A DNA stretch of 48,806 nucleotides, from NCBI GenBank assembly GCA_023663345.1, contig JAMPHR010000002.1, positions 453,824 to 502,629 on the forward strand, written 5' to 3'. The position numbers and the translations under genes were made by a program. The stretch comes from Paenibacillus sp. Lineage in GTDB: Bacteria > Bacteroidota > Bacteroidia > Bacteroidales > Muribaculaceae. The notes beneath the pieces are model-generated. The model saw only the letters and a list, made by a program, of their open reading frames with translations, was not told the origin of the DNA and did not search any database. This document shows, piece after piece, positions 33,388-41,921 of the stretch. How positions within the stretch are numbered: position 1 is the stretch's first letter; each line of letters starts with the position of its first letter.

Positions 33388-35148
33388 TTAATTGTTAGTA
33401 GTAAGTTTAGGCCATCCGGGATTCTGTTCAAGAGACGGATTCATCAGGATCTCCTTGGTGTGGATGGGATACAAATAATGCTTCTTTTCAAAAACCATCT
33501 TGTTTCCAACGGGAACGATGGTCTTGAATCCGCCATCCTCCTTCTTGCTGACATCATATCCCATCAATTGCTGATTGAGCACGGTCTCGGCAATACGCCA
33601 CCTACGCACATCAAAGAAACGGAAATCCTCAAACGCCAACTCGATACGACGTTCGTGCATGATCTTCTCACGCATCTCATCCTGAGTCATACCTTCATTC
33701 AGCGCAGGCATTCCTACACGGGCACGTACCCGGTTGACAGCGGCATATACTTCCTCGGTAGGACCATTATATTCATTCTCGGCCTCGGCGAAATTAAGCA
33801 ATACCTCGGCATAACGGAATATGGGCTGGACATTACGACGGACCATTGTACGATTCATATTGGGATCATTGTCCTTGAACAACGGATCGACATATTTCTG
33901 CATACACATGCCGGTTTTCACGCTGGTGGATTCATAGGCGGGACCTCCCATCCAGGGCTTATAATCATAGGCATCATATACGGCTCCAGGGAACTGGATT
34001 GAGGCCTTGAATCTCGGATCCCGAGATTTACCATCAGAACTTACTATATCAAGCATATCCTTTTCAGTAGGCAGATTGCCATTTACCAGTTCGTACTCCT
34101 TGGCCAACTGATAGGTAGGATTGATCCAGTTCCATCCTCCGGCCGAACGATTCACCCAGGCTATACGCACATTACCCCACTCCTCAATATCCCATGAGTT
34201 CCATATAATCTCAGGGGTTATCTTGAAAAACATGTCGGTATAACGGCGATAATAATTGTCCCAACTATCAGGCGACGGAACGTCTTCCCTGTCGGAATCA
34301 CCTTCGTAAAGGTCATACTTACTATTCTCCATAACCTTACGGCACGCATCAACCGCAAGTTTCCATCGCTCTTTGCTATAATTTCCATAGAACTGGACCT
34401 CGGTATAATCAGGTAATACCGGATTATCAGTATTGAACAACGGCGACGCTGCAATCAGACGCAACCGAGCCTCGGCCGCATAACACAGCACACTTGTCGC
34501 ACGACCGGTCTCGGCATCGGAATACTTGTCGGGAAGATCGCGGGCCGCAACCTCAAATTCATTGCATACCCAATTCACACAATCTTCAAACGAGCTACGG
34601 CTCTGTCCGATAAGTTCCGAATAGGCTCCACCTTCGACCGAATGATCCAGAATTATGACTCCTCCATAACGCTTGATAAGTTCGGAATAAAAATATGCAC
34701 GCAGGAAACGGGCCTCGGCCATCATTCGGGCTTTCATTTCCTCTTCACCCTTGGCACGATAAATATTTTCCATGAACAATGTAGCTTTACGCACATATTC
34801 ATACGTGGCATTCCAGAAGCTACATGTGGGAGCTACTGATTCACTCTTCACATTGCCCCGGTCATCGTCAGGAGTCCATGTACCCTGCTGAAATTTAAGT
34901 CCCCAGAGGTTGGAGCCCGCGATAGCATCATCACATCCCTGGGCATAAGGAATACGACGGCTATTTATATTATAAGTCTTATCTCTGACGATTCCGTACA
35001 GATTATTGAGCACCCGCTGAGCGCTCTGCACAGTTTCAAATGCCTTATCAACAGTGACATCATCGCTATCAGGCTTATCCAAAAAGCCATCACAAGCAAC
35101 ACATACCGGCAGCACTATTGACAATAATACCATATATATTTTTTTCAT
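33388..35148 (-). CDS. SusD/RagB family nutrient-binding lipoprotein (second locus)
   Basis: A 586-residue surface lipoprotein, long for the family. The lipobox is CVAC (Cys19) followed by DGFLDKPDSDDV. SusD features: AQRVLNNLYGIV, MMAEARFLRAYFYSELIKRYGGVIIL (about 141-167), the C-terminal VLLNFAEAENEYNGPTEEVYAAVNRVRARVGMPAL and MREKIMHERRIELAFEDFRFFDVRRWRIAE (about 515-545). It starts 12 nt after the SusC stop and precedes two small lipoproteins. It should hold substrate above the SusC barrel; substrate unknown, though the length and the RRIELAFED motif are common in glycan-directed members. Confidence 0.95.
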   Translation of the reverse strand: MKKIYMVLLSIVLPVCVACDGFLDKPDSDDVTVDKAFETVQSAQRVLNNLYGIVRDKTYNINSRRIPYAQGCDDAIAGSNLWGLKFQQGTWTPDDDRGNVKSESVAPTCSFWNATYEYVRKATLFMENIYRAKGEEEMKARMMAEARFLRAYFYSELIKRYGGVIILDHSVEGGAYSELIGQSRSSFEDCVNWVCNEFEVAARDLPDKYSDAETGRATSVLCYAAEARLRLIAASPLFNTDNPVLPDYTEVQFYGNYSKERWKLAVDACRKVMENSKYDLYEGDSDREDVPSPDSWDNYYRRYTDMFFKITPEIIWNSWDIEEWGNVRIAWVNRSAGGWNWINPTYQLAKEYELVNGNLPTEKDMLDIVSSDGKSRDPRFKASIQFPGAVYDAYDYKPWMGGPAYESTSVKTGMCMQKYVDPLFKDNDPNMNRTMVRRNVQPIFRYAEVLLNFAEAENEYNGPTEEVYAAVNRVRARVGMPALNEGMTQDEMREKIMHERRIELAFEDFRFFDVRRWRIAETVLNQQLMGYDVSKKEDGGFKTIVPVGNKMVFEKKHYLYPIHTKEILMNPSLEQNPGWPKLTTNN

Positions 35149-35160
35149 AATGAACTTGCA

Positions 35161-38100
35161 TTAAAATGTTATTTTCAAGCCTGCATTGATCACCCGCATC
35201 AACGGATACTGAGTCTTTATATTCTCAGGATCATAGACCGGCACTTTATCCCACGTAAACAGGTTGGTGCCGTTCACATAGATGCGTGTATTCTCCGCGC
35301 CTATCACACCGATCCAATTCTCGGGGAGCGTGTATCCGACCTCCATATTCTTGAATCGCAGATAACTGCCGTTCTTCTGCCAGAAAGTGCTCAACTCGTA
35401 GTTGTTTCCGTTGGGACGAGTGTATGATATGCGTGGAAGGCTGGCTCCACGGTTTTCAGGAGTCCACCTATCAAGCCATTCAGTGATGGGGGTGCTGCTC
35501 TCATTATCAAACGGGATATTGGAATCCTTGAAATTGTATGTCACATTTCCTGCTCCCTGAAACAGACAGCTGAAATCAAATCTCTTGAAATTAAATCCCA
35601 GTTTAAAGCTATAGAAAATCTCCGGGACATTGGTAAATCCTATAGGATACTTGTCATTGCTATCAATTACGCCATCACCGTTGACATCCATGTACTTGAT
35701 GTCGCCAGGAGCCAATTTCTGGCCAAACTGTGAAGGACTCTCCAGCACCTCTTCCTCAGACTGGAACAAGCCGAGAGCTATATATCCGAAGGGCTGGCCC
35801 ACACGTTGACCTGTAGTATAAAGATAGTCATAAGCCTGTGGAGACTCCGGACGCTCGAGAATCTTGTTTCGTGCAAAAGAGAAATTGCCTCCCAGGAAAT
35901 ATGAAAAATCATTGCTGATTCTGCCTCGCCAAGTTCCGTCAAGCTCAAAACCACGGTTTTCCACCACTCCGGCATTAGCCTGTACCGCAGGGCCACCATA
36001 GGTACCGGGAATTATATCAATCTTGGTGAGAATATTGTTACGCCTTTCATAAAAGACATCGGCCGTCAGCTCGAAATGATTATTGATAATACGCGTATCG
36101 AGACCCACATTATACTTCTTGGCCTTTTCCCAAGTCAGTTCCATATTTGCGGCACGCTTTTCCTGTGTCGAGCCACTTGATGACGGAGATGTGGTGCCAA
36201 ACACGCCCTGTGTGCCACCGTTTTCCCAAAGACTGAGGTAAAGGAATCGATCTCCGCCAATCTGGTCATTTCCGACCAGACCATAGGAAGCCCTGATTTT
36301 AAGGAAATCAATCAACGGAACTTTGAAGAATTCCTCTTGCGAGGCCACCCAGCCTAATGAGAATGCAGGGAAGAATCCAAACTGATGTCCGGGAGCAAAA
36401 TTTTCCGAGCCATTGTATCCGATATTAATTTCCGCAAGATATTTATCTTTGTATCCATAAGTTGCTCGACCAACCAAACCCATGCGACGGTAAGGAAGGC
36501 GAGTCAGGGCATCTCCCTTCTTTACATACTCCTGGACATTGAACAGAAACAGGCCTGTTACCTCATGATCGCCAAACTGATTGTTATAGTTGATCGATGG
36601 CTCGAATACATATTGACTATTGTAAACGTTGAGATCATCACCGAAATTCAGATTGGAACCGGTAGAGAATACTTCATAGGAACCGTCGTTCATGAACGTG
36701 TTGAAATCAATATTCTTGCTATACTTCTTGATGTATTTATTATTGAAGTCAAATGAAAAATCCACATTAACCGACAATCCCTTCAACAATGCGCTGAGAT
36801 CGGCATTAACGCCCACCGTAGCCTGCACGGCTGTCTCCTTCTCATCGGCATATCCGGAATCAAGAATAAAGGCAAGAGGATTGAAATTTCCTTTTTCCTT
36901 GGTACTCCATGACCCATCGGGATTCCTTATAGGAGCTCTGTCAGGATTAGCTTTCTTCAGACGTTCAAAAAGGAAAGTGATATCATTCTGAGGAGTAGGA
37001 CGATGCTTATCGCCGATAATACCTGCCAGATTCAATTTTGCAGAAATAATCTTGCTCAACTGCAGGTCAAGATTCGAACGGAAATTATACTTGGTATATT
37101 TCACATTGGTACTGTAATTGGCATTGTAATCACCATACTTGAAAAGTCCGTCCTGCGACATGATATTGGCTGCCACAAAATAACGGGCTTTCTCTGTACC
37201 GCCGGCCACGCTCACATTGTATTGTTGCATGAGCGCATTATCCTTCAACACCTCATCGGCCCAATTGATATTCGGATACAGAAATTCATTGGAGCCATTG
37301 CGGAAAGCATTGATCTGTTCCTGCGTGTATTTGGGATTATTTCCATCGTTCATCATAGCCTCGTTCATGAGGATCGCCATATTGTAGGAATCCACCATGT
37401 CGGGCATTGATGTCGGCGACTGGATACCGAGATCAGCCGATACCGAGATCGTAGGCTTTCCGATCTTTCCGCGTTTGGTCGTAACCAACACGACACCATT
37501 GGCACCTCGCACACCATATACGGCTGTGGCCGATGCGTCCTTGAGGATACTTATTGATTCAATCTCGGATGTATCCATCATACGGATATCTCGATCCACA
37601 CCATCGACAAGAATCAGGGGGCTCTGATTGGAACCAAATGTGCTGATGCCTCGTATATACATATCGGACATATCGCTTCCGGGTTCTCCCGAGCGTTGCA
37701 CTGTGATCATGCCGGGTAGACGACCGGCCAGGGCATTGGAAACATTGGAGACCGGGCTCTGGGACAATTCCTTGGTGGAAACCTGCGCAATAGCGCCTAC
37801 CACTGAAGCCTTTTTCTGATGACCATATCCCACTACCACAACTTCATCAAGCATTCCATCGTCAAGATCCATCTTTATACGAAGGAAACTATCATCTCCG
37901 GCTATCACTTTTTTATATGGTTTATAGCCGATGAATGTTACTGACAATGTGTCGCCGACAGCGACCTTGGAGAGCTGAAACAATCCGTCAATGTCAGTTA
38001 TCACCGTAGTGCCCACCACTCCACCGCGAGAGGTGGTCTGTACGGTAGCACCTACCATTGGTTCATCAGTCTCATCAAGTACGAGACCACGAATATCCTT

Positions 38101-38190
38101 CACAGTCTGAGCCTGTATCACATTCAGCATTGAAAGCAGGAATAGAGCTATCAGGCTTAGAAAATCCTTTCTCATTTTTGATGTATTCAT
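35161..38190 (-). CDS. SusC/RagA family TonB-dependent transporter (second locus)
   Basis: A transporter of 1009 residues. Signal peptide about 1-28 (ending VIQA); carboxypeptidase regulatory-like domain about 30-110 (DIRGLVLDETDEPMVGATVQTTSRGGVVGTTVITDIDGLFQL); TonB-box-like DEVVVVGYG near 113-121; plug domain about 125-240 with GMITVQRSGEPGSDMSDMYIRGISTFGSNQSPLILVDGV and ILKDASATAVYGVRGANGVVLVTTKRG; then a barrel ending in VINAGLKITF. I chose the ATG at 38190; a GTG at 38196 overlaps the stop of the preceding lipoprotein gene. Base composition is clearly more AT-rich than in the first SusC. No frameshift is seen. Confidence 0.95.
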   Translation of the reverse strand: MNTSKMRKDFLSLIALFLLSMLNVIQAQTVKDIRGLVLDETDEPMVGATVQTTSRGGVVGTTVITDIDGLFQLSKVAVGDTLSVTFIGYKPYKKVIAGDDSFLRIKMDLDDGMLDEVVVVGYGHQKKASVVGAIAQVSTKELSQSPVSNVSNALAGRLPGMITVQRSGEPGSDMSDMYIRGISTFGSNQSPLILVDGVDRDIRMMDTSEIESISILKDASATAVYGVRGANGVVLVTTKRGKIGKPTISVSADLGIQSPTSMPDMVDSYNMAILMNEAMMNDGNNPKYTQEQINAFRNGSNEFLYPNINWADEVLKDNALMQQYNVSVAGGTEKARYFVAANIMSQDGLFKYGDYNANYSTNVKYTKYNFRSNLDLQLSKIISAKLNLAGIIGDKHRPTPQNDITFLFERLKKANPDRAPIRNPDGSWSTKEKGNFNPLAFILDSGYADEKETAVQATVGVNADLSALLKGLSVNVDFSFDFNNKYIKKYSKNIDFNTFMNDGSYEVFSTGSNLNFGDDLNVYNSQYVFEPSINYNNQFGDHEVTGLFLFNVQEYVKKGDALTRLPYRRMGLVGRATYGYKDKYLAEINIGYNGSENFAPGHQFGFFPAFSLGWVASQEEFFKVPLIDFLKIRASYGLVGNDQIGGDRFLYLSLWENGGTQGVFGTTSPSSSGSTQEKRAANMELTWEKAKKYNVGLDTRIINNHFELTADVFYERRNNILTKIDIIPGTYGGPAVQANAGVVENRGFELDGTWRGRISNDFSYFLGGNFSFARNKILERPESPQAYDYLYTTGQRVGQPFGYIALGLFQSEEEVLESPSQFGQKLAPGDIKYMDVNGDGVIDSNDKYPIGFTNVPEIFYSFKLGFNFKRFDFSCLFQGAGNVTYNFKDSNIPFDNESSTPITEWLDRWTPENRGASLPRISYTRPNGNNYELSTFWQKNGSYLRFKNMEVGYTLPENWIGVIGAENTRIYVNGTNLFTWDKVPVYDPENIKTQYPLMRVINAGLKITF

Positions 38191-38195
38191 AGCCA

Positions 38196-39596
38196 CTATA
38201 CTTTTTTAGTGAATACCAATTTTTTGAAATTATGCCCACCTTCAGGCCAACGGAAAGCCAACTTATGTATGCCTTTGGTGAGATGCATAGTCACAACACC
38301 TTTTGCAGGCCTGTAATCATTCCATCCACCTTCGGTCTTGAAGCCCTCAGTGCCTTTATAATCAGGGGAAACTCCCGATACCAGCTTATAGTCATTCCCG
38401 ATCTTATCATCCAGATAGAACTGGAATTCCTTATTGATATCTCCATTGGAGAACCATGTCACCACATCATAATCTCCGTCCTCCAGCACATTGATGTCAA
38501 AAGTGGCATATCCGTTATTTTCAGTATTTCCCAACACACAATCGTAGCACTTTCCATCATTATTCTGTTTTCCGCCAGTAATATAATTGCAATGGTCAAG
38601 CATCAGTGTGCCGGGAATATTGTTATAGGTACGATATTCGAAGTCTCCGATCAATACGTCATCACTATATAGGCTCACCACAATGGGAATGGTCCAGTTT
38701 CCAATGGTCTTTTCATTATCATACCACAATTTCATACCGTTAAGTTTATTCATCTCGAAACTGAATTCATAATCAGGCTCAGGACTGTCAACGCTATGCC
38801 CAATACCTGAAAGGGTATAATCGATAATGTAACGGTCAATACGTGTAGCCTTAGGATTTCGTAATATCCTGACATTCTCGACAGCGTTGGTGGTAGCTTC
38901 CGTATCGCCCGTATCCCATCCGAGAATCTCTAACAGCGGTTCACGTTCGCTTGACGATGTGGCCTCTCCTACATTGCCGGAATAGTCCACAGCCGTTACC
39001 GACAGCTCTTTGGACATATCGCCACGTATTGTACCGAATGTATAATCGGCGCTCACTGATACGGAGCTTGTGCCCAATTGCAATATGTAGTTTTCCACGT
39101 CCTCATCGCCGGGAGCGTTCCATACTACATAGGCGGTTTCATTGTCCATCGTGAATATCTGCAGATCCTTGATCTTGCCGGGCTTGGTACTATCGTGCTT
39201 AAAAGGTTTTGCACTGATTGTCACGCCATACGACAACTGCTCCTGCTGGCTCTCGGTCTTCACAAGAAATGTATATTTCTCATAGTTTCTGAGCCCCGTG
39301 AAGGAGACTGTGCCGGCATTGCCCGGAAGATCGATTTTCTCTCCTGTCGTCTGGTTGGTTACGTGTATGGCTTTTAATAAGCCCTCGGGTGCTACATTCC
39401 ATGAAAGAGAGATCTCACCATCGGCACTCTGTGCTTTAAGCATGTAGACGTCATCTGGTGGGATGAATTCAAATGCTTCAGGGACCGGGGTGACCGGGAA
39501 TTCATTCTCACTGCAAGAATGAAGGACATTGGCAAGCATCAATATCCCCAAAGTACATCCAAAAACTCGCACACCATAAAAGTGTTTTTGAATCAT
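38196..39596 (-). CDS. surface lipoprotein with FN3-like domains and a C-terminal CBM-like domain
   Basis: A 466-residue lipoprotein with lipobox LHSC (Cys28) followed by SENEF. Residues of about 45-130 and 135-215 resemble two fibronectin type III-like modules (DGEISLSWNVAPEG...GLRNYEKYTFLVKTE; NETAYVVWNAPGDEDVENYILQL...LSVTAVDYSGNVGEATSS). The middle part is unassigned. The last 150 residues (CVLGNTENNGYATFDINVLEDGDYDVVTWFSNGD...GWNDYRPAKGVVTMHLTKGIHKLAFRWPEGGHNFKKLVF) look like a CBM6/35-type carbohydrate-binding fold. It is the first gene of the operon, ahead of SusC, which is unusual since such proteins normally follow SusD. Binding of glycan at the cell surface is inferred. Confidence 0.75.
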   Translation of the reverse strand: MIQKHFYGVRVFGCTLGILMLANVLHSCSENEFPVTPVPEAFEFIPPDDVYMLKAQSADGEISLSWNVAPEGLLKAIHVTNQTTGEKIDLPGNAGTVSFTGLRNYEKYTFLVKTESQQEQLSYGVTISAKPFKHDSTKPGKIKDLQIFTMDNETAYVVWNAPGDEDVENYILQLGTSSVSVSADYTFGTIRGDMSKELSVTAVDYSGNVGEATSSSEREPLLEILGWDTGDTEATTNAVENVRILRNPKATRIDRYIIDYTLSGIGHSVDSPEPDYEFSFEMNKLNGMKLWYDNEKTIGNWTIPIVVSLYSDDVLIGDFEYRTYNNIPGTLMLDHCNYITGGKQNNDGKCYDCVLGNTENNGYATFDINVLEDGDYDVVTWFSNGDINKEFQFYLDDKIGNDYKLVSGVSPDYKGTEGFKTEGGWNDYRPAKGVVTMHLTKGIHKLAFRWPEGGHNFKKLVFTKKV

Positions 39597-40093
39597 GATT
39601 GATAAATTTTAATGAATGGTTTGTGTAAAATCTGGGCTTTCTCTATGAATCGGCTTGACAAGTCCATATCTGAAACTTCGACGAGATCTGACGATTGACC
39701 ACATATTAAGCTATTTTATAGGGTCAGAAATAGTAGACATACATGCTCTCGTCAAAATCATTATAGACCTTTCAATCAATTCATCTGATTGTTTTTGGCA
39801 TTTAAGGTTCCATATTCTGAGTTTATAGTGATTATTCATCAGTAACCGTATGGCTATCAATAAGGTATTATGTCAGAGATCAGGCATATCTAAAACTACA
39901 TACCATTGTACAATTTTACCGATACGATATTTAAGGCTTGTAGTACATGTGCTGCATATAAGCGAATCCAAATGTATGATACAAAAATTAACAGTTGACT
40001 TTACTTTTAATTAACCTCTGATTAATCGATAATTAAATAGACTGAGCCCTATCCAAGGGACACATATCTCAGGACATTAAGCGAATACATAAT

Positions 40094-40101
40094 GGGGGGG
40101 G
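40094..40101. repeat. G8 homopolymer upstream of the second SusCD locus
   Basis: Eight consecutive G stand out in DNA that is otherwise very AT-rich, about 500 nt upstream of the first gene of the operon. It is a second homopolymer near a SusCD locus, shorter than the 12-C tract and in the opposite sense relative to the operon. Confidence 0.8.
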
Positions 40102-40249
40102 TAATTCCCTACTTATCAATATTTTAAAAAAATTAATTTTTATTAGGCTTCGACACAAACTAATCTCAGAAACTCAATATAAAAAATTTCTTACTTTATC
40201 ATTTCTAATTAAATATTATCGGAATTTATAACCCAACTGATCCCCTATA

Positions 40250-40294
40250 AAAATAAATTTCCTTTATCCGCTTTAATTGCAGACAAAGGAAATT
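40250..40294 (-). terminator. terminator of the SDR gene
   Basis: AATTTCCTTT (40256-40265) pairs with AAAGGAAATT (40285-40294), and a minus-strand U-run (from the A-run at 40250-40253) follows. A second small hairpin, AGCACTTT (40325-40332) with AAAGTGCT (40339-40346), overlaps the stop codon. Confidence 0.7.
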
Positions 40295-40335
40295 ACCTTA
40301 CTTTTTGATTATAAGTACTTCGTCAGCACTTTATC

Positions 40336-41019
40336 CTAAAAGTGCTTCAACAGCCAGTTGATCAGGCGCCAGCGCTTGGTCACTATCGCGAGGCTGGAGC
40401 GGTTGTCAATGGCGCGGACCACGGATTTCACCACGCGGTCGAGTGGCATTACCCAGAATAGGCCTTCCCCCTTGGCCATGCGTGTGTCCACAAGTCCGGG
40501 ACGCACCTCGGTGACGAGGATTCCGCTCTCCTTGGCCTTGCGCTGGAGCGAGCGTGTGTAATTGATCTGGAAAGCCTTTGAGGCACTATATGCCGGAGCC
40601 ACCGGTGTGGGTTGCATTCCGCCCACCGAGGTTATTGTCACAAGATGCCCGTTGCCCTGAGCCTCCAGTTGCCTGTACACCTTGACCACCGCATTGGTCC
40701 AGCCCGATACATTCACCGCTACTGTGGCACACTCTACATCATCATCCAGCGACGGATTGAGCTCTCCGACACCTGCACACACCACAGCAAGGTCAATGTG
40801 ACCTAACCGGGCCATAATCTCGGGAAAAGCCCTGTCAAACGACTCACAGTCGGCGACATCGCAACACTGCGCAAAGGTGTTTTCAGGAAATTCCCCGGCC
40901 ATATCTTCGAGTAATCCGACACGACGAGCCATCACAGCCACCATATGCCCGAGGGAAGCATAATGTCTCCACAAGTCACGGCCGATGCCCGACGAAGCTC
41001 CTACTATCAATACGTTCAT
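40336..41019 (-). CDS. short-chain dehydrogenase/reductase
   Basis: A 227-residue cytoplasmic NAD(P)-dependent oxidoreductase of the classical SDR type. The start MNVLIVGASSGIGRDL carries the TGxxxGxG-type dinucleotide motif (here GASSGIG, residues 7-13). VVCAGVGE replaces NNAG, and the catalytic set is Ser in TITSVGGMQ (about 130-138), then YSASK with Tyr and Lys near 147-151. RPGLVDT follows the active site. Substrate unknown. I chose the ATG at 41019 because it begins the Rossmann fold; an ATG at 41079 would add a 20-residue non-homologous stretch. Confidence 0.88.
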   Translation of the reverse strand: MNVLIVGASSGIGRDLWRHYASLGHMVAVMARRVGLLEDMAGEFPENTFAQCCDVADCESFDRAFPEIMARLGHIDLAVVCAGVGELNPSLDDDVECATVAVNVSGWTNAVVKVYRQLEAQGNGHLVTITSVGGMQPTPVAPAYSASKAFQINYTRSLQRKAKESGILVTEVRPGLVDTRMAKGEGLFWVMPLDRVVKSVVRAIDNRSSLAIVTKRWRLINWLLKHF

Positions 41020-41054
41020 AAAGCAATCACAGTTATCGTCCTTGCCATCACCCC

Positions 41055-41095
41055 AAAAAAGAGGGCTACAGGAAACCATCCTGCCGGATAGCCTC
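41055..41095 (-). terminator. hairpin with U-run between the Crp-family and SDR genes
   Basis: On the minus strand an imperfect stem (GAGGCTA with TAGCC-CTC, and inside it CAGGA with TCCTG) is followed by six U from the A-run at 41055-41060. It would end the Crp-family transcript. If the -7-like box at 41145-41152 is real, it would instead lie in the SDR leader and act as an attenuator. Confidence 0.6.
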
Positions 41096-41144
41096 CTGTC
41101 CCCCCCGCTAAAGTGAGGTTAAAGCATGAAGAACTAATGGGAGA

Positions 41145-41152
41145 CAAAATTA
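41145..41152 (-). promoter_or_regulatory. possible -7 box of the SDR gene
   Basis: TAATTTTG on the minus strand matches TAnnTTTG but no TTG is found at -33. It would give a leader of about 120 nt that contains the hairpin at 41055-41095. Confidence 0.35.
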
Positions 41153-41222
41153 TCGAATCTTCCACAGTAAAAATCGGACATTTGTCCCATTACGACAGAC
41201 CTGGTCCGTTATCCAACAATAT

Positions 41223-41783
41223 TTAACATTTACCTTCCCTTATGCGCTGGAGCTGACGACGCGAGACCGCGAGATAGGAGGCAAGCTCGCTCACCGAGAT
41301 GATGTATATATCCTCCTTGAACCTCTCGCACAGCACTGCGTAGCGCTCGGCGGCCGTCATGGTGTGCATGTCAAGATACCTGCGGTAAGCCTCCTGGAGC
41401 AGGATCGACGAGGCGTCCCGCATGAATGCCGGATTACACTCGAGGATATGTGCCCTTAACTCCTCAAGGGGCAGAAGCACAACTTCGGCCTCGCATCCGG
41501 CCATGATTGATGAGTACGATGGCTTGTCAAACAAAAATGATCTCACATAGTCGGTGACAACATCTCCGATGAAAGAGAATCCCGTCACACATTCATGTCC
41601 CGTCGACCCATTGGATACATATTTGAAATATCCCTTCTTCACTATGCCTATGTGCCGGCACACTTCCCCCTCCTTCACAATAAGATCCCCCTTGGCATAC
41701 CTCACCACTGCCCCGTGGGCGAGGCAGTAATCATACAGATCGGCCAGATCTACATTATCCAGAAAATCATTCAATCGCGACAT
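41223..41783 (-). CDS. Crp/Fnr family transcription regulator
   Basis: A 186-residue regulator with an N-terminal cyclic-nucleotide-binding-like beta-roll (about 25-110: VVRYAKGDLIVKEGEVCRHIGIVKKGYFKYV...GFSFIGDVVTDYVRSFLF, EAEVVLLPLEELRAHI). A dimerization helix (about 115-145) and a short helix-turn-helix follow (about 155-182, DIYIISVSELASYLAVSRRQLQRIRE). The chain ends soon after the recognition helix, as in many Bacteroidetes members. No Cys cluster for an iron-sulfur centre is present, so it is not FNR proper. The effector is unknown. It is divergent from ettA. The start codon almost coincides with the predicted transcription start. Confidence 0.9.
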   Translation of the reverse strand: MSRLNDFLDNVDLADLYDYCLAHGAVVRYAKGDLIVKEGEVCRHIGIVKKGYFKYVSNGSTGHECVTGFSFIGDVVTDYVRSFLFDKPSYSSIMAGCEAEVVLLPLEELRAHILECNPAFMRDASSILLQEAYRRYLDMHTMTAAERYAVLCERFKEDIYIISVSELASYLAVSRRQLQRIREGKC

Positions 41784-41787
41784 ACCG

Positions 41788-41795
41788 CAAAGATA
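41788..41795 (-). promoter_or_regulatory. -7 box of the Crp-family gene
   Basis: TATCTTTG on the minus strand ends 5 nt before the ATG at 41783. With the usual spacing the transcript would begin at or next to the start codon. No TTG is found at the -33 position. Confidence 0.5.
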
Positions 41796-41855
41796 AGCAG
41801 AATATTCTATAAAAAGCGGTTGGCGGCCAATGAAAGTGCCATCAGCCTGTACCTC

Positions 41856-41886
41856 TTTGAAATCAGGGGGATTTTCATTAATTTTG
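41856..41886 (+). promoter_or_regulatory. promoter of ettA
   Basis: TTTG (41856-41859) is followed after 19 nt by TAATTTTG (41879-41886), a full match to the Bacteroidetes pattern. The leader to the ATG at 41922 is about 30 nt, which excludes the longer frame that is open from 41595 and overlaps the Crp-family gene. Confidence 0.8.
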
Positions 41887-41921
41887 TAATCTCAATCACT
41901 AAATACTTATCAGTTCACTCT

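Larger units (their letters stand above)
39597..40335. other. AT-rich 740-bp region upstream of the second SusCD locus
   Basis: No open frame of credible length and no tRNA were found. It contains a weak minus-strand -7-like box TACATTTG (39969-39976) with no TTG at -33, a G8 run (40094-40101) followed by an A/T-only stretch, and the SDR gene's terminator at the right end. The promoter of the lipoprotein-SusC-SusD operon must lie here but does not follow the standard pattern, which would suit control by an alternative sigma factor or an activator encoded elsewhere. Confidence 0.5.

Noticed and set aside
41595-41921. 109-codon N-terminal extension of ettA
   Set aside because: It overlaps the Crp-family gene on the other strand and lies upstream of the ettA promoter at 41856-41886; the EttA family begins at the ATG at 41922.
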